This document shows, piece by piece, positions 9,701 to 17,455 of a stretch of 64,000 nt of DNA. The DNA is from Lutibacter sp. HS1-25 (GTDB taxonomy: Bacteria > Bacteroidota > Bacteroidia > Flavobacteriales > Flavobacteriaceae), in assembly GCF_004121075.1 (NCBI RefSeq), contig NZ_RHLN01000014.1:1-64000 (forward strand), in the 5' to 3' direction. The translations under genes were made by a program, and so were the position numbers. The notes below the pieces were generated by a model. That model saw nothing but the letters and a program-made list of their open reading frames with translations, was not told the origin of the DNA and did no database searches. Position 1 is the first letter of the stretch. Every line of letters begins with the position of its first letter.

Positions 9701-10186
9701 CGGAACAGGTAAATCTCCTTCAACAATATGAAAAGTACCTTTGGTTGTTCTTTTATCGTTAATAGGGTTGTTTAATATTCCTTGTTTAATTCTATAGGAA
9801 GTAATGTCTTCACTAATAAAAACATTTCCATTTGGCGGCAAACTCACCTCTCTTGCATGACCTTTTTGAGTTAAAACAAGTGTATCATTTGGCAATGCAT
9901 AAGATTTCTCAAATTTTACATCTTTAAGATAATCATTTATAAAATTTTGAATTCTACCATCTACTGGAGAATAATGATGTGAAAGCAATCTGGATTTTTC
10001 TCTGAAGCTTTTAATCAATCCATTTGTTAAAGCCTGAAATTTAGGATTACAAAATTTATGTTCAGCATTTTCACTATCCTTATAAATTGGCTGACCTAAT
10101 GAAGCTAATTGTAGGTTAATATATTGAACAATTTCTTTTCTATTTTGTTTAACATCTTCTGAATTTGCATTAATTTCTTTAATCAT
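6707..10186 (-). CDS. Very large conserved protein, possibly PPi-type PEP carboxykinase-like
   Basis: A soluble-looking protein of 1159 residues with no signal peptide or membrane segment. A P-loop-like stretch SGGGKSEISKS is at about 495-505 (Lys499), preceded by a Cys/His-rich run FCHKPC. Another distinctive part is HTGCIILAPHLKTLT near residue 270 and the region NYYGYSKKEIKTQ around 340. The size (about 1150), the glycine-rich kinase-like loop and the lack of relation to ordinary PEPCK suggest the PPi-dependent PEP carboxykinases first identified in Entamoeba and Propionibacterium, which interconvert oxaloacetate and PEP using pyrophosphate. That assignment is from memory of the family size and motif, not from an alignment, and should be treated as a hypothesis. 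It is a single-gene unit, convergent with hbd. Confidence 0.45.
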   Translation of the reverse strand: MIKEINANSEDVKQNRKEIVQYINLQLASLGQPIYKDSENAEHKFCNPKFQALTNGLIKSFREKSRLLSHHYSPVDGRIQNFINDYLKDVKFEKSYALPNDTLVLTQKGHAREVSLPPNGNVFISEDITSYRIKQGILNNPINDKRTTKGTFHIVEGDLPVPLDKKEVPKIAFAHFLNAAFNPSDELNTLPFTSNQPDKAKVMVSFLMRPMVCPEVKGVVAKKSLEVRFFAPGSLVSNLDFVEAIFGNAGDPNLAQNDAALDPEHWTGHTGCIILAPHLKTLTKKQVGLPHFNDATERQKIDEMCWKDENELYNDGGAFKVTCRDDRGVVVTIIADNYYGYSKKEIKTQISYSANLFGLVEEEHAGGAIAFPRGVMGDIVDGAAFSLKYNNNFNFEEVKSLLGDRIEVKPANYAVDKKYPNIIYVPENAFINTNTNSITWMHNNEEQKLILSPLKVYVHPTGNKFKLEKHNTVALWRIVNTSPEGVFCHKPCTVSGGGKSEISKSMQNAITYSAFNIVDIDEDFKKADEIIEYNYSTRWKNYDPSLKPSRSFLSKGRTLGSAVKLLTPSDKNNDEFNEFLRNIPVHIRSLVLFVKRLYRQDHVDLNWKEYMSVDIINGQNGTGLLYNNTPVVGSYVRIGFNQKGLWLLNKLRSDFSPSEKIQIEDDISASITLPRNNFKNLNPEFTNKSLKVVANCESHLFQRPDEAIIRGYDKGAELDIVSDNRFLTNYELLKKKDAIEIFEDTINFDKYTQPVKDLIISIVNSPNSEAYFALPSHTRIVDGEPTKNPRYLEPNIFINETELSYLSEVGVRLFRKIKSEDPVINVVNAVLPGRRNNPVDKEAGIRPLAVYSPIHYQETPELFMDFICSLTGKSPSTTGAGSEGALTKGPFNMLIPTTDLNNALLSHILTESQAFSTAAGYVGAENKVDHDISLLIPEIWARLVPEDRDPKALIANGSLEKIEDFEYEGKKVLASRLGYRITSTFSLRCLNRLFDEPDAVFNEKMLKPELQGIEDYVDGIANIVEAQQKVALRYFEDGSVEGAIPPLKILLHMMAYGHYEGKEMNDPELRAYFERDYVINSDWYKERLLLKQQKDISYFNNQIKYLEDFISNADNILIVAEMNLKSRLQRVKELLEEVSSEKYIDSLVGTIGADPLFRK

Positions 10187-10495
10187 TTTTAAAAATTTAT
10201 ATCGATAAGATTTTTACATTAAAAATTAGCTATTTTGCTTTGTATCCTAACCAAATTATAGCCCAGTGCTATTAATTAGACAATTCAGTCTTAAATTCGC
10301 AAAACACCACAAAAATCAATAAAAATAACGACTTAAAAAAGTAAAAACTCATAATTTGGTTAACCAAATAACTACAAGGGTTTCTTAAAAAACATAAATT
10401 CTAATTTCGCTTTATTAAGACTTAAAAATCGACCCTTAAATGTTAAATTTTAAAAAAACAGCTATAAAAATAAAAATTTAACAACATCTTAATTT

Positions 10496-10590
10496 GGGCG
10501 TAACCTTACAGGTCGGGCTTTTCGCTATATCTTTTTTACAATTTCACTGCGTTACATTGTAAAAAAGGATGCCGCTGCAATCCCTTACGC
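10496..10590. repeat. Palindromic dispersed-repeat-like element (attC-like fold)
   Basis: The element is bounded by inverted GCGTAA (10499-10504) and TTACGC (10585-10590). Inside is a perfect 11-bp inverted repeat, ttttttacaat (10532-10542) and attgtaaaaaa (10556-10566), with an imperfect middle part (gtcgggcttttcgctatatc against ggatgccgctgcaatccc). It is clearly richer in GC than its surroundings. I recall similar sequences as repeats in other Flavobacteriia genomes; only one copy is in this window. The overall shape resembles integron attC sites, but no integrase is nearby. Confidence 0.55.
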
Positions 10591-10649
10591 ATCTTTAGTT
10601 TAGACATCTAATCAATGTATAAAACAATAAACGTATATTTTTAAACAAA

Positions 10650-10680
10650 AAAAACCGAAAAATTAATTTTCCGGCTTTTT
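10650..10680 (-). terminator. Terminator of guaB
   Basis: Minus strand reads aagccggaaaa-ttaa-tttttcggtttttttt, a stem with one wobble or mismatch followed by a T-run, 23 bases after the guaB stop. Confidence 0.75.
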
Positions 10681-10702
10681 CATATCTTATTAATTCCAAA
10701 TA

Positions 10703-12184
<1,482 letters not shown>

Positions 12185-12202
12185 TTAATAATTAATTGCG
12201 TG

Positions 12203-12210
12203 CAAATTTA
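12203..12210 (-). promoter_or_regulatory. -7 box (TAAATTTG) of guaB
   Basis: Exact TAnnTTTG match on the minus strand, 30 bases before the guaB ATG. Confidence 0.65.
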
Positions 12211-12234
12211 CATTTTTTAATTGAATAAACACTA

Positions 12235-12729
12235 TTAATTCTTATTTGAAACCAAAATTTGATATACTATTGACAATGTGGCTATTAAAAAACTTAAAGT
12301 CATAAATGTACCTGAAATCATGATAACATATTTAAACCATGTAATGCCAGACCACATTAAATAAATACCTCCAAAGGTAAAAACTATTGATAAAAAAGGT
12401 TCTACCATTAAAAAATACTTTAATTTTTTATTGATAGAAGTTGTTGTTAGGATTAGTGATAATAAAAAGAAAATAACCGATAAAGATAGGATATGACCGT
12501 GTACAAGTGTTAAAATTTCACGTTCGTTTTTTTTGAATTTCATAATTTCAGCATCCTCATCATCTTCATTTCCTAAATAATGAGTTTCAACACCTTTTGC
12601 ATTCATTGATGTTGTATTGTTTACAAAACTAATTCCGCCATAAAAACCAATACTTAATACTGAAATAAAAACCAAAATCAGTAATTTTAATTCTTTTGGA
12701 AATTGATGAATAAGTCCGTGTAGTTGCAT
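12235..12729 (-). CDS. Hypothetical four-helix membrane protein
   Basis: A 164-residue protein of unknown function with four clear membrane segments at about 16-36, 75-97, 104-125 and 132-158. Between helices one and two is a highly charged stretch (GNEDDEDAEIMKFKKNERE), and a conserved-looking LVHGHIL lies at the start of helix two, where His residues could bind metal or haem. Its start overlaps the stop of the FMN-binding gene by one base (TAATG), which implies coupled translation, so it probably works with that protein and perhaps with the porin further upstream. I do not recognise the family. Confidence 0.7.
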   Translation of the reverse strand: MQLHGLIHQFPKELKLLILVFISVLSIGFYGGISFVNNTTSMNAKGVETHYLGNEDDEDAEIMKFKKNEREILTLVHGHILSLSVIFFLLSLILTTTSINKKLKYFLMVEPFLSIVFTFGGIYLMWSGITWFKYVIMISGTFMTLSFLIATLSIVYQILVSNKN

Positions 12730-13250
12730 TATAATTGATTTTTAGTATTTAAAATATCGACCGTTTTTAATAGTTTATTCACTTCATTAGTCATCGATTT
12801 TACAGAAATTGTTGCTCCTGAAATTCCAACAATATCATTTTGATAAACCAGTGTTTTATTTGATGGTGTACCGCTAAATTGCTTCAACCATCGTTTACTC
12901 CCTACTTCACCACCGTGATCTTCTCTATAAACCAATACAGTAACTTTAGAAACTATTAAATCTGCGTCAAATATCACCAAAAAATCAAAATAATCAGCTT
13001 TACCATAGGCTTTACCAAGATAATAATATCCAAGTACTTTATTATTATCTATAATTTTAAATAAATTTTCATTGGTTATTTTTAAAGGCAAGCTTTCATT
13101 CATTTCAGAAGAAACCTTGATATTTTTTATTGAATAGCTCTCTATATTAAAAGTACTTTTAATTTCTTTTTTAATAAGCTCATCAATTCTATTTACCAAA
13201 GTAAAACCTGAGGTAATTAAAATAACTAAAATGAATATTATTTTTTTCAT
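12729..13250 (-). CDS. FMN-binding (flavinylated) domain protein
   Basis: A 173-residue exported protein with an N-terminal hydrophobic signal (about 2-18, KKIIFILVILITSGF) and an FMN_bind domain. The C-terminal block GISGATISVKSMTNEV contains the SGAT sequence to which ApbE attaches FMN through Thr in this family. Such domains carry electrons outside the cytoplasmic membrane. The frame is open back to 13280, but a -7 box at 13258-13265 lies inside that extension, so the ATG at 13250 is preferred. It is coupled to the four-helix membrane protein downstream. The electron donor and acceptor are not visible in this window. Confidence 0.82.
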   Translation of the reverse strand: MKKIIFILVILITSGFTLVNRIDELIKKEIKSTFNIESYSIKNIKVSSEMNESLPLKITNENLFKIIDNNKVLGYYYLGKAYGKADYFDFLVIFDADLIVSKVTVLVYREDHGGEVGSKRWLKQFSGTPSNKTLVYQNDIVGISGATISVKSMTNEVNKLLKTVDILNTKNQL

Positions 13251-13257
13251 ACACTTG

Positions 13258-13265
13258 CAAATATA
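13258..13265 (-). promoter_or_regulatory. -7 box (TATATTTG) of the FMN-binding gene
   Basis: Exact consensus only seven bases before the ATG at 13250, so the transcript would be leaderless or nearly so. The box overlaps the end of the T-run of the upstream porin terminator. Confidence 0.65.
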
Positions 13266-13321
13266 AAAAAGAGACTCCAATAAATAATTGGCTATTAAAA
13301 TTTGTTTTGGAGCCTCTTTAA
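13266..13321 (-). terminator. Terminator of the porin gene
   Basis: Minus strand: a 13-bp stem (aaagaggctccaa pairing with ttggagtctcttt, one mismatch) with a loop of about 26 bases, followed by a T-run that leads directly into the -7 box of the FMN-binding gene. Confidence 0.65.
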
Positions 13322-13331
13322 AATTTATTTT

Positions 13332-14525
13332 TTAGAACCAAACACCAACACCGGCATTGAATTGTTTTTTAGTATCACTATCAACAACAGCATTGCTAAA
13401 CAATTGGTAATCTACTTTAAACACAACTCCATTGGCTACTTTATAATCCAAACCAAAAGTTACATCATCTCTATCATACGCTTTATTTTTAGCTAAATCT
13501 CCAGCAGTTGAAGCATGTGTATTGTATTTTTCGTAACGTAAAAATGGCGTTAATTGCTGCTCTGCATTCAACGGGAAATTGTAAGCAACTTCTCCATAAG
13601 CACCATTCATTTGCGAACCAAGATCTTTGTTGTTAAATACATTATAAGCATTTGTATTAGACAAATCAGTATAAATATATTGTCCTCTCAATTCTAAATT
13701 TTTATACACATAACGTGCATCTAAACCTAACATAGAAACCCCTACAGTACTTTCTTCTATGCTAGTATCATCAGTTTGTGTTTTTCCAAAATAACCTGCC
13801 AAACCAAGTCTTAAACCTCTAACCCCATAATAATCAAATTTTGCAGAAAAATTAGCCGATGTAATTAAAGACTCCGCTCCTTTTTGACGACCTTTACGCA
13901 AACCATCTATACCTCTTAAAACTCCAGATCCATCTTTGTAAGATACAAATCCATTAAAAATATAAGCCTGGTATTTTAATGAAGCACTGTTAATATTTCC
14001 TGAAACCCCAATACCCAATTCTCTCCAAGTTGTTGGCACAATATAGCTATCAACATTTGGACGCTCAACACCATGATATGTTGTTGGCTCGTGAAATTCA
14101 TTGATAATTCCCATTGGAACCAACATTAAACCAGCCAATACATTTACAGATGGTGCTACTTTATATGAAACAAATGCTTGTTCTACATAAATTTCTTCAA
14201 CATGCTCTAATTCAATTTCAGTTAAAAAACTTACTTTATCACTAAATTTATAAGCAAATAGCAACACCAATCTATGTACATCTAATTTTCCTGGTGTTGA
14301 ACCATCTGGCTCATTGTAATCTATTTGACCGTAACCGCCCAATGTTATTCCTTTATCAATTGGAGTATTTAATAAGCGTTGACCAGAATTAAAATAACTG
14401 CTCCCATCTCTTTGTTGAGATTGAAATTGCTTTACTGAATCTTGTAATTGTACGTTTGAATTCTGTTGTGAATGTCCTAAAAAACCAACCAATAGTAAGG
14501 TTAGTATAAATCCTATTTTTTTCAT
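13332..14525 (-). CDS. Outer membrane porin (phosphate-selective porin-like)
   Basis: A 397-residue outer membrane beta-barrel. Residues 1-19 are a signal peptide ending at GHSQQ. The rest has alternating barrel strands, GGYGQIDYNEP near 65, a HRLVLLFAYKFSDKVSFLTEIELEHVEE hallmark region of OprO/OprP-like porins (shown in parts only), and ends in Phe (GVGVWF), as barrels do for assembly by BAM. It has its own promoter box and terminator, so it is a neighbour of, rather than clearly in an operon with, the FMN-binding gene. The substrate cannot be inferred. Confidence 0.82.
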   Translation of the reverse strand: MKKIGFILTLLLVGFLGHSQQNSNVQLQDSVKQFQSQQRDGSSYFNSGQRLLNTPIDKGITLGGYGQIDYNEPDGSTPGKLDVHRLVLLFAYKFSDKVSFLTEIELEHVEEIYVEQAFVSYKVAPSVNVLAGLMLVPMGIINEFHEPTTYHGVERPNVDSYIVPTTWRELGIGVSGNINSASLKYQAYIFNGFVSYKDGSGVLRGIDGLRKGRQKGAESLITSANFSAKFDYYGVRGLRLGLAGYFGKTQTDDTSIEESTVGVSMLGLDARYVYKNLELRGQYIYTDLSNTNAYNVFNNKDLGSQMNGAYGEVAYNFPLNAEQQLTPFLRYEKYNTHASTAGDLAKNKAYDRDDVTFGLDYKVANGVVFKVDYQLFSNAVVDSDTKKQFNAGVGVWF

Positions 14526-14575
14526 TTTTAATTAATTGTTTGTTATTCTTATTTAGACTTATTATAAATAGAGTG

Positions 14576-14583
14576 CAAACATA
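14576..14583 (-). promoter_or_regulatory. -7 box (TATGTTTG) of the porin gene
   Basis: Exact TAnnTTTG match on the minus strand, 50 bases before the porin ATG. Confidence 0.6.
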
Positions 14584-14692
14584 TGTAACTTTTGTCACAT
14601 TTTAAAGTCTTATTTAGATTATTTCTAAATAAGATGATAAATATCAGGAAGTTTAAAAAACAATAATAGTTAAACTATTGATTTTGTATATT

Positions 14693-15556
14693 TTAAATTA
14701 AATTGAAAATTTTTAAAGCTTCATTGTAGGCACTTTCAAAGCTCATTGCCTGAATATTTGTTGAAGCCTTTTGCTGATTAAAATAAGTAATTAATTTTTC
14801 GGTAGGCATATTACCTGTCAATTCTTCTTTTGCCATTGGGCAACCTCCAAAACCTTTTATAGCACCATCAAAACGATTGCAGCCTGCTTTATATGCAGCA
14901 TCAACTTTTTCGAACCAAGTATTTGGTGTTGTGTGTAAATGGGCTCCAAACTCTATGTTTGGATATAAGGGAATTAAATTTGAAAATAAATAAGATATTA
15001 TTTCAGGTGTTGAGCTACCAATGGTATCAGACAAAGACAATATTTTTACGCCCATTTTTGAAAGTTGCGCTGTCCATTCTGCAACTATATCAACATTCCA
15101 AGGATTTCCGTATGGATTTCCAAAACCCATTGATAAATAAGCAACAACTTCTTTATTTGATTTGACAGCAATATTTAAAATCTCATCTAAAATTAAAATT
15201 GATTCTGAAATGGTTTTACCCGTATTACGCATTTGAAAGTTTTCAGAAATAGAAAAAGGATAGCCCAAATAATTGATTTCTTCAAATTGTGAAGCTTCAT
15301 CAGCACCACGAACATTGGCAACAATAGCCAATAATTTACTTTCCGTTTTACTTAAATCTAACTTAGCCAAAACTTTTGCAGTGTCTTGCATTTGCGGAAT
15401 TGCCTTTGGAGAAACAAAACTTCCAAAATCAATGGTATCAAAACCTACTCTAAGTAAGGCATTTATGTATTGTGCTTTTGCTTTGGTAGGAATAAAATGC
15501 GACTTAACACCTTGCATGGCATCTCGCGGACATTCAATTATTTTTACTTGTTTCAT
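14693..15556 (-). CDS. mvaB: Hydroxymethylglutaryl-CoA lyase
   Basis: Splits HMG-CoA into acetoacetate and acetyl-CoA, the last step of leucine breakdown. The 287-residue protein has the DRE-TIM-like start IIECPRDAMQG, the metal-binding HLHTTP motif and the signature GFGGCPMAKEELTGN, whose Cys is catalytic in this family. An open extension back to 15622 would add 22 hydrophobic residues; a perfect -7 box at 15563-15570 lies in it, so the ATG at 15556 is taken as the start. Classical HMG-CoA lyases have a similar length. Confidence 0.93.
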   Translation of the reverse strand: MKQVKIIECPRDAMQGVKSHFIPTKAKAQYINALLRVGFDTIDFGSFVSPKAIPQMQDTAKVLAKLDLSKTESKLLAIVANVRGADEASQFEEINYLGYPFSISENFQMRNTGKTISESILILDEILNIAVKSNKEVVAYLSMGFGNPYGNPWNVDIVAEWTAQLSKMGVKILSLSDTIGSSTPEIISYLFSNLIPLYPNIEFGAHLHTTPNTWFEKVDAAYKAGCNRFDGAIKGFGGCPMAKEELTGNMPTEKLITYFNQQKASTNIQAMSFESAYNEALKIFNLI

Positions 15557-15562
15557 ACAAAT

Positions 15563-15570
15563 CAAATATA
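15563..15570 (-). promoter_or_regulatory. -7 box (TATATTTG) of mvaB
   Basis: Exact consensus six bases before the mvaB ATG and just after the lysE-type gene stop. This implies an almost leaderless mRNA. Confidence 0.65.
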
Positions 15571-15578
15571 CAATACAA

Positions 15579-16190
15579 TTATGAAAAAAGTATAAAAATT
15601 GCAATACCAACAAATACAACAATTTTAAACCATTTTATGTTGGTATTAAACTTTGGATGGGTTTTTAAATACTTAGCAAAATAGCCTGCAAGCATTGATA
15701 CTGTAACAAATACAAGTAAGGCTTGCAACATAAACAAACCGCCCAAAACATAAAATTGAACTACCGTGTTTTGCGTATTACTATATAAAAAACCTGGGAA
15801 AAAAGCTAAAAAGAAAATCGTAACCTTCGGATTTAAAACATTCATTATAAATCCCTGTTTAAATAATTTAAATAAATTTTCCTTTTTCACAGGTGTATTC
15901 AACAAAACTTCATCGGTAGATTTATAAGTTATAAAAGCCAAATAAATTAAATACAACGCTCCAAATAATTGAATGGTAAAAAAAATATTTTCAGATTGTT
16001 TAATTATTGCTGAAACTCCAAATGCAACTAAAGTAGTATGAATTAAGATTCCTGAAACCAAGCCTAACGAAGTAACAATACCAAATTTTTTACCATTGCT
16101 AATGCTCTGAACCAATACATAAATTATATCTGGACCAGGTAAAATGGTTAATAATAATGAAGCTCCAATAAATGAGATTAAGGTTTCCAA
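15579..16190 (-). CDS. LysE/RhtB-family amino acid exporter
   Basis: A 203-residue inner membrane protein with about six membrane segments. The N-terminal LLTILPGPDIIYVLVQSI and the following GLVSGILIHTT are typical of the LysE/RhtB family, which exports amino acids or related metabolites by proton antiport. The cargo is not predictable. The gene precedes mvaB on the same strand with a 22-base gap that holds mvaB's own promoter box. Confidence 0.88.
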   Translation of the reverse strand: METLISFIGASLLLTILPGPDIIYVLVQSISNGKKFGIVTSLGLVSGILIHTTLVAFGVSAIIKQSENIFFTIQLFGALYLIYLAFITYKSTDEVLLNTPVKKENLFKLFKQGFIMNVLNPKVTIFFLAFFPGFLYSNTQNTVVQFYVLGGLFMLQALLVFVTVSMLAGYFAKYLKTHPKFNTNIKWFKIVVFVGIAIFILFS

Positions 16191-16215
16191 TTTGGTTGTT
16201 GGTTGTTTGTTGTTA

Positions 16216-16350
16216 GCTTCGACTTCGGTCCTCTGACTTTAGACTTATTAACTTTAGACTTTAGACTTTAGACTTGCGATTTTAGGATTATTTAAGGCTT
16301 CGACTACGCTCAGCCACCAGTAATCTTCGGCTTCCCGACTTTAGACTTTA
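16216..16350. repeat. Spacer filled with short repeats, reaching into the pyrD 3' end
   Basis: The gap between pyrD and the lysE-type gene has a perfect 7-bp tandem (actttag at 16251-16271, three copies, with degenerate flanks), a dispersed repeat of the TTCGACTnCGCTCAGCCACCA type at 16296-16319, a related cttcgacttcggtc at 16218-16231, and another gactttagacttta run at 16337-16350. The last one includes the pyrD stop codon, so the repeat supplies the end of that gene. Confidence 0.7.
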
Positions 16351-17379
16351 AGACTTAACAATTGCCTTATTAATTTTTTTCACCAATGAAGGACCTTCAT
16401 ATATAAATCCGGTATAAATTTGAACCAAATCTGCTCCAGCATTTAATTTTTCTAAGGCATCTTCAGCGGCATGTATACCTCCAACTCCAATAATTGGAAA
16501 AGCTTTGTTTGAAGTTTTTGACAAATATTTTATCACATTGGTACTTCTATCTTTAATTGGTTTTCCGCTTAAACCTCCATTTCCTATAGCTTCTAATTGT
16601 TCTTTTGAAGCTATTAAACCTTCTCTGTTAACCGATGTATTTGAAGCAATAACACCATCAATCTTGGTTTCTGCAACAATTTCAATTACTTCATCTAATT
16701 GCACATTGTTTAAATCGGGTGCAATTTTTAATAGTATTGGTTTTTGAACTGAAAACTTATTATTGGCTTGTTGCACCTTGGTAATTAACTCAACTAAATA
16801 ATCTTTATCAGTTAATTTTGCGTGACTGCTAACATTTGGACAGCTAACATTTAACACAAAATAATCTACATATGGGTGAAGCGCATTAAAACATTCCAAA
16901 TAATCTTCGGTATAACCCTCAGGCATTGTAGCTGTATTTTTTCCAATATTTCCTCCAATAATAATTTTTCCTTTGTTGGTTTTTAAATTTTCAATTGCAG
17001 CTTCAATACCATTGTTATTAAAACCCATTCGGTTAATTAAACCATTGTCTGCTTTTAATCTAAAAATTCGTTTTTTAGGATTTCCTTCTTGTGCTTTTGG
17101 CGTTACCGTACCAATTTCAATAAAACCAAAACCAAAGTCGGCCAATTCATTAAATAAAACTGCGTTTTTATCAAAACCAGCAGCCAAACCAACAGGATTT
17201 TTAAAAGTAAGTCCGAAAAGTTTACGTTCTAATTTTGGGTTATTTACTTGAAAAAGACCTCTAAAAATAGCTGAAACACCAGGTATTTTAGCAAGAAATC
17301 TAATCAATGAAAATGTAAAATGGTGAATTTTTTCAGGATCGAAAAGAAAAAACAGAGGGCGAATTATAATTTTATACAT
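16348..17379 (-). CDS. pyrD: Dihydroorotate dehydrogenase (quinone), class 2
   Basis: Membrane-associated flavoenzyme that oxidises dihydroorotate to orotate with quinone in pyrimidine synthesis. The 343-residue protein has the class 2 N-terminal helix ([19 protein letters not shown]), then [13 protein letters not shown], the NVSCPN block with the catalytic Ser region, and [29 protein letters not shown] for FMN phosphate binding. The open frame continues to 17397, but that codon lies inside a -7 box, so the ATG at 17379 is preferred. The last three codons and stop are made from a spacer repeat. Confidence 0.95.
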   Translation of the reverse strand: MYKIIIRPLFFLFDPEKIHHFTFSLIRFLAKIPGVSAIFRGLFQVNNPKLERKLFGLTFKNPVGLAAGFDKNAVLFNELADFGFGFIEIGTVTPKAQEGNPKKRIFRLKADNGLINRMGFNNNGIEAAIENLKTNKGKIIIGGNIGKNTATMPEGYTEDYLECFNALHPYVDYFVLNVSCPNVSSHAKLTDKDYLVELITKVQQANNKFSVQKPILLKIAPDLNNVQLDEVIEIVAETKIDGVIASNTSVNREGLIASKEQLEAIGNGGLSGKPIKDRSTNVIKYLSKTSNKAFPIIGVGGIHAAEDALEKLNAGADLVQIYTGFIYEGPSLVKKINKAIVKS

Positions 17380-17394
17380 AAAGTTATGTTTGTG

Positions 17395-17402
17395 CAAAAT
17401 TA
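17395..17402 (-). promoter_or_regulatory. -7 box (TAATTTTG) of pyrD
   Basis: Exact consensus 15 bases before the ATG at 17379. It is directly adjacent to the T-run of the pheT terminator. Confidence 0.6.
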
Positions 17403-17436
17403 AAAAAAAGCCCTTAGAAAATAATCTAAAGGCTTA
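17403..17436 (-). terminator. Terminator of pheT
   Basis: Minus strand: stem aagcctttaga / tctaagggctt with a short loop and an eight-base T-run, 20 bases after the pheT stop. The T-run continues into the pyrD -7 box. Confidence 0.8.
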
Positions 17437-17455
17437 ATTATTAAAAACTTTTTAT

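Larger units (their letters stand above)
10187..10702. other. 516-base intergenic region with palindromic element and guaB terminator
   Basis: This AT-rich gap separates the large 1159-residue gene and guaB, both on the minus strand. It holds a GC-richer palindromic element at 10496-10590, the guaB terminator at 10650-10680, and about 300 bases next to the large gene that must contain its promoter. No exact TAnnTTTG box was found there and no convincing small ORF. Confidence 0.6.

Noticed and set aside
10496-10590. Palindromic element considered as a true integron attC site
   Set aside because: No integron integrase or cassette array in the window and the end boxes do not fully match the attC consensus; kept only as attC-like.
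13302-13496. Plus-strand open frame opposite the porin 3' end
   Set aside because: It overlaps the porin coding region and its terminator on the other strand and shows no protein features.
16251-16278. Tandem repeat considered as a CRISPR remnant
   Set aside because: Unit of 7 bases with no spacers and no cas genes; it is a simple tandem repeat.
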